Shown piece after piece: positions 25,221-34,121 of a DNA stretch of 64,000 bases; positions within the stretch are counted from its first letter, which is position 1, and each line of letters starts with the position of its first letter. Position numbers and translations under genes: made by a program. The notes below the pieces were generated by a model. The model was given only the letters and a program-made list of their open reading frames with translations, ran no database searches and was not told the origin of the DNA. The stretch spans positions 744,001 through 808,000 of the forward strand of contig NZ_CP098480.1 of the NCBI RefSeq assembly GCF_023702715.1, in the 5' to 3' direction. The DNA comes from Acinetobacter sp. C32I (GTDB lineage Bacteria; Pseudomonadota; Gammaproteobacteria; Pseudomonadales; Moraxellaceae).

Positions 25221-26615
25221 ATGCAAATGCGAATTGAACACGACACCATGGGCGAAATTGAAGTGCCGAATGAGGCCTTGTGGGGTGCGCAAACGCAACG
25301 GAGTTTACAGAACTTTAAAATTGGTCAGGAACGCTTACCGCGTGCCATGATTCGCGCGATGGGGCTTGTGAAGAAAGCTGCTGCAATTACCAATGCTGAG
25401 TTAAAACAACTGCCTGAAGATTTGAGTCAGTATATTGTCGGGGCTGCCGAAGAAGTAATTGCTGGACAATGGGATTCACAATTTCCATTGGTGGTTTGGC
25501 AAACCGGTTCGGGTACACAAAGTAATATGAACTGTAATGAAGTGATTGCCAATATTGCCAATCAGAAGTTAGGTCAGGCTTTGGGTGCGCAAAAACCTGT
25601 TCATCCGAATGATCACGTCAACCGTGCACAATCAACCAATGACTCGTTCCCAACTGCCATTCATGTGGCTGCAAGTATTCAAATCAATGAGTTACTGATT
25701 CCTGCGGTAGAGCAGCTCAAGGCAACTTTACAGCGTAAGTCAGAAGAATTTGATGATATCGTGAAAATTGGTCGTACTCATTTGCAAGATGCGACGCCAT
25801 TGACTTTAGGCCAAGAGTTTAGCGGTTATGTTTCTCAGCTAGAGCATGGCTTAAAACGTTTGCAGCAAGCACTTGCAGGTTTATATGAACTGCCTTTAGG
25901 TGGTACCGCGGTAGGGACAGGTTTAAATGCACATCCAGATTATGCCGTGAAAGCCGCTGAACAATTGGCTGGGCTTACTGGCTTACCGTTTATTACTGCA
26001 CCAAATAAATTTGAAGCCTTGGCAGGACGTGATGCTGCTGTGTTTGCATCAGGTGCATTAAAAACACTTGCTGCAAGCTTAAATAAAATCGCCAATGATA
26101 TTCGTTGGTTGGCAAGTGGCCCTCGCTGTGGCTTCGGTGAAATTCGTATTCCAGAGAATGAACCTGGTTCAAGCATCATGCCAGGTAAAGTTAATCCGAC
26201 GCAAAGTGAAGCGATGACCATGGTGGTTGCCCAAGTCTTGGGAAATGACACCACTATTAATGTGGCGGGTGCTTCGGGTAATTTCGAGTTAAACGTGTTT
26301 ATGCCTGTGATTGCATATAATTTATTGCAATCGATCCAGTTATTGGGTGATGCATGTAATAGCTTTAATGATCACTGTGCAGTGGGTATTGAGCCAAATC
26401 GTGAGAAAATTGACTACTTCTTGCATAACTCATTAATGCTGGTAACTGCACTTAATCCCGTGATTGGCTATGAAAACTCAGCCAAAGTTGCGAAAACAGC
26501 TTATAAGGAAAATAAAACCTTAAAACAGGTTGCGGTTGAACTTGGTCTGGTGACTGAGCAGCAATTTGATGAGGTGGTGAAGCCTGAAAATATGGTTTCT
26601 CCAAATAGCAAATAA
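25221..26615 (+). CDS. fumC: Fumarase class II
   Basis: Protein of 464 aa, the normal FumC length. It interconverts fumarate and malate in the TCA cycle without an iron-sulfur cluster. The superfamily signature [11 protein letters not shown], the [10 protein letters not shown] substrate loop and [11 protein letters not shown] are present. The ATG at 25221 follows GAGG with a 6-nt gap; an in-frame TTG at 25215 is not needed. It is monocistronic and followed by a strong terminator. Confidence 0.97.
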   Translation: MQMRIEHDTMGEIEVPNEALWGAQTQRSLQNFKIGQERLPRAMIRAMGLVKKAAAITNAELKQLPEDLSQYIVGAAEEVIAGQWDSQFPLVVWQTGSGTQSNMNCNEVIANIANQKLGQALGAQKPVHPNDHVNRAQSTNDSFPTAIHVAASIQINELLIPAVEQLKATLQRKSEEFDDIVKIGRTHLQDATPLTLGQEFSGYVSQLEHGLKRLQQALAGLYELPLGGTAVGTGLNAHPDYAVKAAEQLAGLTGLPFITAPNKFEALAGRDAAVFASGALKTLAASLNKIANDIRWLASGPRCGFGEIRIPENEPGSSIMPGKVNPTQSEAMTMVVAQVLGNDTTINVAGASGNFELNVFMPVIAYNLLQSIQLLGDACNSFNDHCAVGIEPNREKIDYFLHNSLMLVTALNPVIGYENSAKVAKTAYKENKTLKQVAVELGLVTEQQFDEVVKPENMVSPNSK

Positions 26616-26631
26616 GCCTGATAGCTGAATG

Positions 26632-26662
26632 AAAAAATCCTTCTTTAATAGAGGGATTTTTT
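26632..26662 (+). terminator. Rho-independent terminator of fumC
   Basis: AAAAAATCCTTC (26632-26643) pairs with GAGGGATTTTTT (26651-26662) over 12 bp with one G-U and a 7-nt loop, ending in six Ts. Confidence 0.85.
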
Positions 26663-26690
26663 ATGGGTAGTTTTTATAAAGTGAACTGCG

Positions 26691-26696
26691 TACAAT
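26691..26696 (+). promoter_or_regulatory. Candidate -10 box
   Basis: TACAAT lies 33 nt before the ATG at 26729 and just after the fumC terminator. The -35 is poor, so this is a weak call. Confidence 0.3.
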
Positions 26697-26728
26697 ATCC
26701 TTTTGATTTACCTGACTGTTGCTTCATT

Positions 26729-27220
26729 ATGCTGAATATCTATTTGACAGATACCAAAACCAACATCCAATTTTCTGATCTTCCAAACGAAAATCCTGTT
26801 AAGTTTCTGTTGAATTTAAAGAAAATTTTTCCAAGTACTGCCGATCTATTATTGCCAGTTTTGCCAGACGACAATAACTTAGAGAACGTTACTTGGGAAG
26901 CAACCTCAAAAGACTTTGAAATTTTCAAAAAATTATTAGAAGGTTGGGGCATCATTGAGCTGCGTTTAAGCGCGATCACGACCTATAAAGACAAAAACTT
27001 TGCCAATGAGTTGGTGAAAAAAGCCCAAGTGAAACGAAAACAAATTGCACAAGCACAGCCACAGTTGTCTATGATTGCATTGGATTATGTATTGATGCAT
27101 GAAATTCATGCGCTGATTGATGCAGAGTTGGTGATGATAGGAGAAAAATTTTATTTGCCAACATTGCGTGAGCTTTGGAAAGAGCATTTCTCCGATCAAA
27201 TTTTGCAGTGTAAGTTCTAA
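26729..27220 (+). CDS. Hypothetical protein
   Basis: Conserved-looking cytoplasmic protein of 163 aa that I do not recognise. It has no signal peptide, membrane segment or cofactor motif. It contains a Lys/Gln-rich amphipathic stretch (VKKAQVKRKQIAQAQPQ, about residue 110) and several acidic patches. The frame is open back to an ATG at 26663, but that codon directly follows the T-run of the fumC terminator. The start is therefore placed at the ATG at 26729, although no clear ribosome site is visible. It is flanked by two terminators, so it is a single-gene unit. Confidence 0.65.
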   Translation: MLNIYLTDTKTNIQFSDLPNENPVKFLLNLKKIFPSTADLLLPVLPDDNNLENVTWEATSKDFEIFKKLLEGWGIIELRLSAITTYKDKNFANELVKKAQVKRKQIAQAQPQLSMIALDYVLMHEIHALIDAELVMIGEKFYLPTLRELWKEHFSDQILQCKF

Positions 27221-27225
27221 TTTTG

Positions 27226-27250
27226 AAAGCAGGCTTCGGCCTGCTTTTTT
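27226..27250 (+). terminator. Rho-independent terminator with TTCG loop
   Basis: AAAGCAGGC (27226-27234), TTCG tetraloop, GCCTGCTTT (27239-27247) and a T-run to 27250. Very stable; it ends the hypothetical gene before the glycine riboswitch. Confidence 0.9.
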
Positions 27251-27363
27251 ATTATCTTGGTATTAATATCCTTAAACAAATCTTCATCTACAAACAATTA
27301 CAAGAATTTAGTGTCTGTATTTTTAAACGGCATATATATTGCTTATAGGGATATAAATATTAT

Positions 27364-27600
27364 TGCGGGAGAGAAGTTCTTCAATGAACTCGCCGAAGGA
27401 GCAACGACCCCGGAAACTCTCAGGCAGAAGGACTGTAATAATAGAAATACAATCTGGAGAGCAGTGCTCAACTTGTAGAAACATACGATAATTTTTCTTC
27501 TACGATTAACACTCACCGAAGGGGAAGGCTTAATGATTAATTGGTAATCATCTGCCGAAACTCTCAGGTACCATGACAGATGGGGCTATGCATTAAGAAA
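27364..27600 (+). ncRNA. Tandem glycine riboswitch
   Basis: Two glycine aptamers in series. The first (about 27364-27462) has the conserved GCCGAAGGAGCAA and GAAACTCTCAGGCAGAAGGAC elements, closed by GGGAGAG/CTGGAGAG. The second (about 27476-27595) repeats CACCGAAGGGGAAG and GCCGAAACTCTCAGGTACC-AT and closes with GACAGATGGGG. It lies directly before the DadA-like gene. A following stem GAAATG/CATTTC just before the Shine-Dalgarno sequence at about 27614 could be the expression platform acting on translation. Small reading frames across it are not genes. Confidence 0.9.
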
Positions 27601-27625
27601 TGTTATGCATTTCTAGGAGTTTGCT

Positions 27626-28870
27626 ATGCCACATGTTGTTGTGATTGGTGCGGGGATTACAGGTGTAACGTCTGCGTATGAATTGGTTAAACTTGGCTAT
27701 GAGGTGACGGTGATTGATCGTCATCTTTTTCCAGCGATGGAAACGTCTTTTGCGAATGGTGGGCAATTGTCTGCCTGTAATGCTGAAGTATGGAACCAAA
27801 AAGCAACGGTGCTGAAAGGCATCAAATGGATGAGTAAAAAAGATGCACCATTATTGCTCAATCCCTCATTTAGCGTACACAAATACCGTTGGTTAGTTGA
27901 GTTCTTGACCCATATTAAAAACTATAAGGCCAATACGATTGAAACAGTACGTTTAGCACTATTGGCAAGACAGCGTTTATTTGAGGTAGCAGAACAGGAA
28001 AATATTTCTTTTGATCTGGAAAAACGTGGCATTTTACATATGTACCACACCAAAGAAGACTATCAAATTGCCAAGCAAGTGAATGATGTTTTGGTTGAAG
28101 GCAAGTTAGAGCGAAATGCTATTACACCCGAAGAAATGAAAGCAATTGAGCCGACATTAACGGGTGACTACTATGGTGGCTATTACACTGCGGGTGATGC
28201 GACGGGTGATATCCATAAATATTCTGTCGGATTGGCAGAAAGAACACAGCAATACGGGGTGAAATATTGTTTCGGCCTGGATGTAGTGGATATTAAGTTC
28301 AGCCAAGATAAAGCCATAGTTCACTGTAAAAACAGCTCGGAGAATGTCAATCCAAGTGCAGATGGAATCACTGAAATTGTAGCCGATTTGGTCTTGGTCT
28401 GTGGCGGTGTGGGAAGCTATCAACTGGCTGATATGTTAGGGGATAGTGTGAATGTATATCCTGTGAAAGGCTATTCCATTACCGTACAGCTTAAAGATGA
28501 GCGTAGCGTAAAGAATGCACCATGGGTAAGCCTATTAGATGAGAGTGCAAAAATTGTGACTTCTCGTTTGGGCGCAGATCGTTTACGTATTGCCGGAACA
28601 GCAGAATTTAATGGATATAACCGAGATATTCGTGCCGATCGCATTCAACCATTGATTAATTGGGTCAACCAGAACTTTGATATCTCCACTGAGCATGTTG
28701 TTCCTTGGGCAGGCCTACGCCCAATGATGCCGAATATGTTGCCTGTTGTTAGACAGGGTAAACATGCACGGGTGTTTTACAATACGGGGCATGGCCATTT
28801 AGGTTGGACTTTGTCCGCAGCAACCGCAGTATTGATTAGTCAAGAAATTGCACAGAAATACCCAAACTAA
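27626..28870 (+). CDS. DadA-like FAD amino-acid dehydrogenase under a glycine riboswitch
   Basis: Flavoprotein of 414 aa of the DadA/DAO family. The N-terminal dinucleotide fold has GAGITG (residues 7-12). GGQLSACNAEVW resembles the DadA substrate/FAD loop, and the C-terminus has GLRPMMPNMLPVV and TGHGHLGWTLS, both typical of DadA. Such enzymes oxidise D-amino acids, feeding electrons to quinones. TAGGAG precedes the ATG. Control by a tandem glycine riboswitch suggests that glycine itself, or an amino acid formed with it, is the substrate or signal. No alanine racemase (dadX) follows, unlike classical dad operons. A glycine dehydrogenase/oxidase role is an inference. Confidence 0.88.
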   Translation: MPHVVVIGAGITGVTSAYELVKLGYEVTVIDRHLFPAMETSFANGGQLSACNAEVWNQKATVLKGIKWMSKKDAPLLLNPSFSVHKYRWLVEFLTHIKNYKANTIETVRLALLARQRLFEVAEQENISFDLEKRGILHMYHTKEDYQIAKQVNDVLVEGKLERNAITPEEMKAIEPTLTGDYYGGYYTAGDATGDIHKYSVGLAERTQQYGVKYCFGLDVVDIKFSQDKAIVHCKNSSENVNPSADGITEIVADLVLVCGGVGSYQLADMLGDSVNVYPVKGYSITVQLKDERSVKNAPWVSLLDESAKIVTSRLGADRLRIAGTAEFNGYNRDIRADRIQPLINWVNQNFDISTEHVVPWAGLRPMMPNMLPVVRQGKHARVFYNTGHGHLGWTLSAATAVLISQEIAQKYPN

Positions 28871-28873
28871 ATA

Positions 28874-28903
28874 AAAAAGCCGATGTGTAAACATCGGCTT
28901 TTT
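28874..28903. terminator. Bidirectional terminator
   Basis: AAAAAGCCGATG and CATCGGCTTTTT (ending at 28903) pair over 12 bp with a 6-nt loop. It serves both the DadA-like gene and the convergent secreted-protein gene. Confidence 0.88.
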
Positions 28904-28913
28904 CTTATTTTGA

Positions 28914-29561
28914 TTAATCGTATAAGCGATAAATCCCTGTAAATCTATCACAGTCTTTCTGTTTGGATTTAATAATCAACAATGCTTTCTGGAAATCAAA
29001 CTGATATTGGCATTTTTTTTCATTATCAATAATTTGATTTCGTTGCTCTGGCGTACTATAGGCCAGTAAGGAAAGTGTTTGGGTTTCTAGGCGGTTATTC
29101 GGATTGCGATACGCAGTCCCTTCAATTTTAAGTTTGTCTTTATCCAGTTGGTGAATTTGTAGATGAACAGGTTGTGGGGCGAGCTTACCTTGTTCATATT
29201 TCAAATAATGCTGGGTCAGCGTTTGATTCATCGAGGTATAAAAATTCAAATCGTCCAAACGGGCATCAAATTGCTGTTGATAGCAATTCTTGGTTTTGCA
29301 CTGCTGTATCTGATTCAACCACACGCTTTGAGTGTCATGTAATAGCTGTAGTGGGGCATCAGTCACTAAATAAGCAGTCAGAAACTTGGCATTCAACTTT
29401 AAACGCTGCTCTTGATATTGCTTAGTACAGATTTTTTTAGCGTTTAAATCATTGCTGCTGCAGTCAATTGCTTCTGCATAGGCAAATGTTGAGCAAAAAC
29501 AACTCAATGTGATGATGTAACCAGCTTTCTTTAATTGATTTCTTACAGTGTTAAACAGCAT
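28914..29561 (-). CDS. Hypothetical secreted Cys-rich protein (LprI/DUF1311-like)
   Basis: Protein of 215 aa with an N-terminal signal sequence: basic NQLKKAG, a hydrophobic run and a cut near AYAEA. The mature part has at least six Cys (DCSS, KICT, QCKTKNC, KCQY, KDCD), consistent with periplasmic disulfides. The region with spaced Cys and WLNQIQQC near residue 90 recalls LprI/DUF1311 lysozyme-inhibitor-like proteins, but the similarity is loose. The ATG at 29561 is preferred over GTG at 29567. Function unknown. Confidence 0.6.
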   Translation of the reverse strand: MLFNTVRNQLKKAGYIITLSCFCSTFAYAEAIDCSSNDLNAKKICTKQYQEQRLKLNAKFLTAYLVTDAPLQLLHDTQSVWLNQIQQCKTKNCYQQQFDARLDDLNFYTSMNQTLTQHYLKYEQGKLAPQPVHLQIHQLDKDKLKIEGTAYRNPNNRLETQTLSLLAYSTPEQRNQIIDNEKKCQYQFDFQKALLIIKSKQKDCDRFTGIYRLYD

Positions 29562-29659
29562 AATCACTTATACTTTCAGTCTAATTTGCTCAACGTACTA
29601 TAGCGAAATAGAAAGCCTGAATACAAGATTTGTTCGGTATATTGTAAAAGGAAAATCAT

Positions 29660-30151
29660 ATGGTTGCTCAAATTCGGATTGGACAAGGGATTGATGTACA
29701 TGCATTTGAAGAAGGTGAGTTTGTTACCTTAGCTGGTATTCGAATCCCGCATACACACGGTTTAAAGGCACATTCAGATGGCGATGTGGTGTTACATGCA
29801 CTGAGTGATGCATTATTGGGTGCTTTAGCACTGGGTGATATTGGACAGCATTTTCCAGATACAGATCCAGAATATAAAGGTGCAGATAGTCGTTTGTTAC
29901 TCAAACATGTTTACCAATTGATTTTAGATCGTGGTTATCAACTCAATAATGCTGATATCACCGTCGCTTGCGAGCGTCCTAAGTTAGCAAAACATAATCT
30001 AGAAATGCGTCAAAGTATTGCAGATGTCTTGGATGTTGATGTGACTCAAATCAGTATTAAAGCCACAACCACTGAAAAGCTAGGTTTTACTGGTCGCCAA
30101 GAAGGTATTTTGGCGACCGCAACCGTGCTGGTTTCCCATCAAGCAAAATGA
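29660..30151 (+). CDS. ispF: 2-C-methyl-D-erythritol 2,4-cyclodiphosphate synthase
   Basis: Protein of 163 aa, MEP-pathway enzyme releasing CMP to form the cyclic diphosphate. The zinc ligands are in GIDVHAF (D and H), and the family signature SDGDVVLHALSDALLGA is complete, as are the C-terminal KATTTEKLGFTGR residues. AAAGGAAA precedes the ATG. It is not linked to ispD here; dxr lies about 10 kb to the right in the envelope operon. It overlaps the 3' end of the convergent phosphatase-like gene by 13 nt. Confidence 0.97.
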   Translation: MVAQIRIGQGIDVHAFEEGEFVTLAGIRIPHTHGLKAHSDGDVVLHALSDALLGALALGDIGQHFPDTDPEYKGADSRLLLKHVYQLILDRGYQLNNADITVACERPKLAKHNLEMRQSIADVLDVDVTQISIKATTTEKLGFTGRQEGILATATVLVSHQAK

Positions 30152-30663
30152 TTGCTATTGATCAATGATTGTTCGAGTTCTTGTGTTGCTTTACGACCTT
30201 GCAGTTGTAAAGTAATGCTATGAATTAAACCAGTCCATGTTTCATTGGGTTCCCAAGTTTGGTGCAATAGCTCTTGGGCCGTCGGTAGATCAATATTCAT
30301 ATAGAATTGGCGATAGAGGTACATCAAGCTACTAACACGCATATTGTCGTCGCAGTGTAGCCAAATGATCTCGTTTTGTACCAAATGATCAATCAGATCT
30401 AAAACAAATAAACATTGCTCAGAGCAAGGTACATCCCAACCAATTGGAATATGGATGTAGTTTAGTCCCAAATCCAAGCAGATCTGGTCTTGCTTGGCCA
30501 GATGATGATCAGATTTGCTGGTTGCAAGGTTAATTACTGTGCTGCAACCGTATTCTTTAATGTGTTGTAATTGCTCAGCAGTCGGTTGAGCAGAGCTAAA
30601 CAGATGCTCATGCACCAAAGAAAAATTTGGTATTTGAGATAAGGCTTGTTCAAGTGAGGTCAT
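30139..30663 (-). CDS. Tyrosine/dual-specificity phosphatase-like protein
   Basis: Protein of about 174 aa of the compact phosphatase superfamily related to the DUF442/BLH phosphatase-like group. The P-loop region is WLHCDDNMRVSS: a Cys at the base and an Arg five residues on (CX4R), as in that group. It has Asn where a Gly is usual, which may be normal for this subfamily. The ATG at 30663 is preferred over a GTG at 30696, because the latter falls inside a perfect 25-bp palindrome. The stop overlaps the ispF 3' end. Substrate unknown; with CX4R the enzyme may act on non-protein phosphates. Confidence 0.7.
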   Translation of the reverse strand: MTSLEQALSQIPNFSLVHEHLFSSAQPTAEQLQHIKEYGCSTVINLATSKSDHHLAKQDQICLDLGLNYIHIPIGWDVPCSEQCLFVLDLIDHLVQNEIIWLHCDDNMRVSSLMYLYRQFYMNIDLPTAQELLHQTWEPNETWTGLIHSITLQLQGRKATQELEQSLINSNHFA

Positions 30664-30685
30664 AACGTCCGCTGTGTATTGAGTG

Positions 30686-30710
30686 AAGTTTCTCACATAG
30701 TGAGAAACTT
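30686..30710. repeat. Perfect 25-bp palindrome upstream of the phosphatase gene
   Basis: AAGTTTCTCAC (30686-30696), ATA, GTGAGAAACTT (30700-30710). The 11-bp arms are exact. It ends 23 bp before the phosphatase start codon, a good position for a repressor operator or a 5' UTR hairpin. Confidence 0.6.
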
Positions 30711-30774
30711 ATTCTAAAGGGCTTGTCTTACTATAAGTGTTTTTATTTCCATGTTCAATTTAAAGCACACAAAT

Positions 30775-30802
30775 AAAAACAGCATCAAATGATGCTGTTT
30801 TT
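30775..30802. terminator. Terminator of argF
   Basis: AAAAACAGCATCA (30775-30787) and TGATGCTGTTTTT (30790-30802) form 13-bp arms with a 2-nt centre, ending in a T-run when read from the argF direction. It may work in both directions. Confidence 0.85.
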
Positions 30803-30809
30803 ATTCAAC

Positions 30810-31730
30810 TCAATCTTTTTTAAGATTCTCGTTCAGTAAGAATTCCATCAACGCTTTTTGAGCATGCAAACGGTTTTCCGCTTCATCCCAAACCACCGCA
30901 TTTTTGTGATCCAGCATATGTTCTGAAATCTCTTCACCACGATGTGCTGGTAAGCAATGCATGAATAAGCAATCAGGATGCGCCAAGTCCATGAGTTTTT
31001 CATTGACTTGGAAATCGGAAAAAGCTTTTTCGCGTAGTTTTTGTTCTTCTTCCTGTCCCATGCTGGCCCAAACGTCAGTTACGATGAGATCGGCATTCAC
31101 CGCTGCATCTTCAGCTTTATTAAACACTTCTACGCAGTCGGCAAATTCAGCGAGGAATTTTGCTTGTGGTTCATAGCCTTCAGGAGATGCAATTTTCAGT
31201 TTAAAGCCCATCATGTGTGCGGCTTCAATATATGAATTACACATATTATTGCCATCACCAATCCAAGCCACAGTTTTGCCTTCAATGCTGCCACGGTGTT
31301 CTTGGAAAGTTTGCAAATCAGCAAGCAACTGACAAGGATGATGGTCATCAGTCAAACCATTGATCACTGGAACAGTAGAGTAAGATGCAAAGCGTTCCAC
31401 AATATCATGACCAAAGGTACGGATCATGACGATATCCAGCATGCTCGAAATGACACGTGCAGAGTCTTCAATCGGTTCACCACGACCCAATTGTGTATCG
31501 CGTGGTGAAAGAAAAATTGCACTACCACCGAATTGGCAAATACCTGCTTCAAAAGAAATACGTGTACGTGTACTCGACTTCTCAAAAATCATTCCCAACA
31601 CTTTACCCGCAAAAGGTTGGTATAGCGTATTGCTATGTTGCATGCGTTTAAGTTCTTGTGCACGATCTAAAATGCGTTGCAGTTCTAATGAGGATAGGTC
31701 ACGTAAAGTTAGGAAATGCCGAAGCGCCAT
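30810..31730 (-). CDS. argF: Ornithine carbamoyltransferase
   Basis: Protein of 306 aa making citrulline from ornithine and carbamoyl phosphate, in the arginine pathway. The carbamoyl-phosphate motif SSTRTR, the DHHPCQ segment and the ornithine-binding [10 protein letters not shown] are all present. GGGAG precedes the ATG at 31730; an upstream in-frame GTG is not needed. Monocistronic with its own terminator. An anabolic role fits better than a catabolic arc operon, since no arcA or arcC is adjacent. Confidence 0.96.
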   Translation of the reverse strand: MALRHFLTLRDLSSLELQRILDRAQELKRMQHSNTLYQPFAGKVLGMIFEKSSTRTRISFEAGICQFGGSAIFLSPRDTQLGRGEPIEDSARVISSMLDIVMIRTFGHDIVERFASYSTVPVINGLTDDHHPCQLLADLQTFQEHRGSIEGKTVAWIGDGNNMCNSYIEAAHMMGFKLKIASPEGYEPQAKFLAEFADCVEVFNKAEDAAVNADLIVTDVWASMGQEEEQKLREKAFSDFQVNEKLMDLAHPDCLFMHCLPAHRGEEISEHMLDHKNAVVWDEAENRLHAQKALMEFLLNENLKKD

Positions 31731-31842
31731 AGCTACTCCCACAATAATTATTGAATAAAAACAATAATTAATTGCTGTTTAACGAGTGGTGAATAAAAAA
31801 GAATTGACTACTATACTATACGCTCGGGAAAATGCAAAAGAA

Positions 31843-32484
31843 TTAGACCTTTTGATGAGCCTTTAAAAATAAATCTACAGAATAGTTAATATAATCAATG
31901 ATTTCTGCATCATCCGCAGGAACATTTAAACCCATTAAGTTGCGCCATTCGACATCACGTAAAATACCAAAATACATGGTGGCTGAAAATTGGGGTTTGG
32001 CACAGAAAATCTCTCCATTTGTATGGGCATGTTCTAAGGCGAACGCGATGGTATTTTGAATATTTAAGGCACATTGATTATAAAAATAATGTGCAAGTTG
32101 TGGATCTTTTTGAGTTTGCTCGGTAAACATGCGCATGAAGGCGATGTTTTCAGGCTGAATGATATGTTGATAAAAACGTTGAAGGGTCTGGGTTAAATAG
32201 TTTCTTAAATTCCCTGCTTCCGATATATAGGGAAAACATACACCTTTAAAGAAGACTTCTCTACGGTAATCACAAATGGCAGTAAATAAACCTTCCTTGT
32301 TGCCAAAGTACTTGTAAATAGAGGTTTTCGAACCTCCTGCATGATTGACGATGTCATCCAAAGACACGGCTTCATAACCTTTCTCTAAAAATAAATCGGT
32401 TGCGCACAGTAATAGGGCAAAACGACGTTCTTCTCCACGACGAGTTTGAGGTTTGGCACAGCTTGGATAGCAAATATCAGTCAT
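31843..32484 (-). CDS. TetR-family transcriptional regulator
   Basis: Protein of 213 aa. The N-terminal TetR HTH is clear (about residues 22-68: LFLEKGYEAVSLDDIVNHAGGSKTSIYKYFGNKEGLF), and a helical ligand-binding domain follows. It is flanked by argF downstream (same strand, its own promoter) and the ntrC terminator upstream, so no regulated partner is obvious. Target unknown. Confidence 0.9.
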   Translation of the reverse strand: MTDICYPSCAKPQTRRGEERRFALLLCATDLFLEKGYEAVSLDDIVNHAGGSKTSIYKYFGNKEGLFTAICDYRREVFFKGVCFPYISEAGNLRNYLTQTLQRFYQHIIQPENIAFMRMFTEQTQKDPQLAHYFYNQCALNIQNTIAFALEHAHTNGEIFCAKPQFSATMYFGILRDVEWRNLMGLNVPADDAEIIDYINYSVDLFLKAHQKV

Positions 32485-32585
32485 TATCTACTTTGCAGTA
32501 ATGGGGTTCTCCCTAGTATAACAAAAACCATATCTCTTGTATGGCAATCAAATTGATGAGTGTTTCAAAACATCTCTATTTAAGT

Positions 32586-32614
32586 AAAAAGCGAATCACA
32601 TGGATTCGCTTTTT
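32586..32614. terminator. Terminator of ntrBC
   Basis: AAAAAGCGAATC (32586-32597), a 5-nt loop, then GATTCGCTTTTT (32603-32614). Poly-A and poly-T on both sides make it usable in either direction. Confidence 0.85.
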
Positions 32615-32627
32615 TGAGATAACTGCT

Positions 32628-34121
32628 CTAAGCAGAGCGAACTTCTTCGTCTTCTTCGTCATCAGTAGAGTCCATGCCGAGTTCTTTGAGCTTGCGGGTA
32701 AGCGTATTGCGTCCCCAACCCAAAAGTTCAGCAGCATGGCGTTTACGACCACGGGTTTGTTGTAAGGCGGCATTAATCAAAGTGCGTTCAAACATAGGTG
32801 TTGCAATATCCAATATTTTCATTTCGCCATTTTTCAGCTTTTGAATTGCCCATTGCCCCAGTAATTCATCCCAATGGTGCACAGCAATACGTTCAACCAA
32901 GGCTGGGCTGGTGTTTGATGCTGCTTGTGCGTCATTGCTTTTATGCACAGAAGCTTGCTTAAGTTCAGCTGGTAGGTCTTCTGGATAAACTTCACGCCCC
33001 GTGATCATGACGGTTAACCAACGGCAGGTGTTTTCTAGTTGACGAACATTACCAGGCCAAGGCAGTTGTTGCATATAGTCTGTGGTTTCAGTACGCAAGA
33101 TTTTAGGGCTGACACCCAGTTCCTTACCGGCACGAGCCAAGAAATGTTGAGCCAACATCGGAATATCTTCGCTACGATGTGACAGCTTTGGAATGTGAAT
33201 ACGAATCACGTTCAGACGATGGTATAAGTCCTCACGGAAACGGCCTTCATTGACCAGCTTTTCCAAATCTTGGTGGGTTGCAGCCACGATACGTACATCG
33301 ACCTTAACTGGAATATGTCCGCCGACACGGTAGAATTCACCATCTGCCAAAACACGGAGCAAGCGTGTTTGCGTTTCAAAAGGCATGTCCCCAATTTCAT
33401 CGAGGAACAAAGTACCCCCATTGGCTTGTTCAAAACGGCCTTGATGTTGGGTGTTTGCACCTGTAAATGCACCTTTTTCATGTCCAAATAACTCAGTTTC
33501 GATTAAGTCTTTTGGAATGGCTGCCATATTCAGTGCAATAAATGGTTTGGCACGACGCGGTGAGTGCTTGTGTAAAGCATGAGCAACCAACTCTTTACCT
33601 GTACCTGATTCACCATTAATCAACACCGTAATATGTGATTGTGATAAACGACCAATTGCTCGGAAAACTTCCTGCATTGCAGGGGATTCGCCGATAATTT
33701 CGGTTGATTGCAAGGGTGAAGCCGTTTTGGTTGCTTCTTGTTGTTGCAATTTGTTGATATGCAAAATCGCACGATTAACTAAAGCCAATGCTTCATCGAT
33801 ATCGAATGGTTTCGGTAAATATTCAAAAGCACCTGTTTGATAGCTTGATACTGCAGACTCTAAGTCGGAGTGGGCAGTCATGATAATCACGGGCAGGTCA
33901 GGATGTGTGTTCTTCACCTTGGATAAGAAGGTTAGACCATCAATCCCTGGCATGCGGATGTCCGTCAAAATCACATCAGGTGCATCGTCATGTAAGCGTT
34001 CCAGAGCGGTTTGTGCTTCTTCAAAGTTGGTGACATCAAAACCTTCTTCTTTAAAGGTTTTCTCAAGTACCCAACGCATGGCACGATCGTCATCTATTAC
34101 CCAAATTTTATTTCGTGACAT
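32628..34121 (-). CDS. ntrC: Nitrogen regulation response regulator NtrC
   Basis: Protein of 497 aa, sigma-54 activator of nitrogen assimilation. The receiver domain spans residues 1-120 with the phospho-Asp in ILTDIRMPG. The AAA+ domain has Walker A GESGTGKE and the sigma-54-contacting GAFTGA. The C-terminal Fis-type HTH is RKRHAAELLGWGRNTLTRKLKELG. The C-terminus ends in an acidic run (DSTDDEEDEE). It overlaps ntrB by 14 nt, so the pair is translationally coupled. The name glnG is synonymous. Confidence 0.96.
   Translation of the reverse strand: MSRNKIWVIDDDRAMRWVLEKTFKEEGFDVTNFEEAQTALERLHDDAPDVILTDIRMPGIDGLTFLSKVKNTHPDLPVIIMTAHSDLESAVSSYQTGAFEYLPKPFDIDEALALVNRAILHINKLQQQEATKTASPLQSTEIIGESPAMQEVFRAIGRLSQSHITVLINGESGTGKELVAHALHKHSPRRAKPFIALNMAAIPKDLIETELFGHEKGAFTGANTQHQGRFEQANGGTLFLDEIGDMPFETQTRLLRVLADGEFYRVGGHIPVKVDVRIVAATHQDLEKLVNEGRFREDLYHRLNVIRIHIPKLSHRSEDIPMLAQHFLARAGKELGVSPKILRTETTDYMQQLPWPGNVRQLENTCRWLTVMITGREVYPEDLPAELKQASVHKSNDAQAASNTSPALVERIAVHHWDELLGQWAIQKLKNGEMKILDIATPMFERTLINAALQQTRGRKRHAAELLGWGRNTLTRKLKELGMDSTDDEEDEEVRSA

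Noticed and set aside
27257..27478. Small plus-strand reading frame of 73 codons
   Set aside because: It lies across the first glycine aptamer, whose conserved RNA sequence explains the bases.
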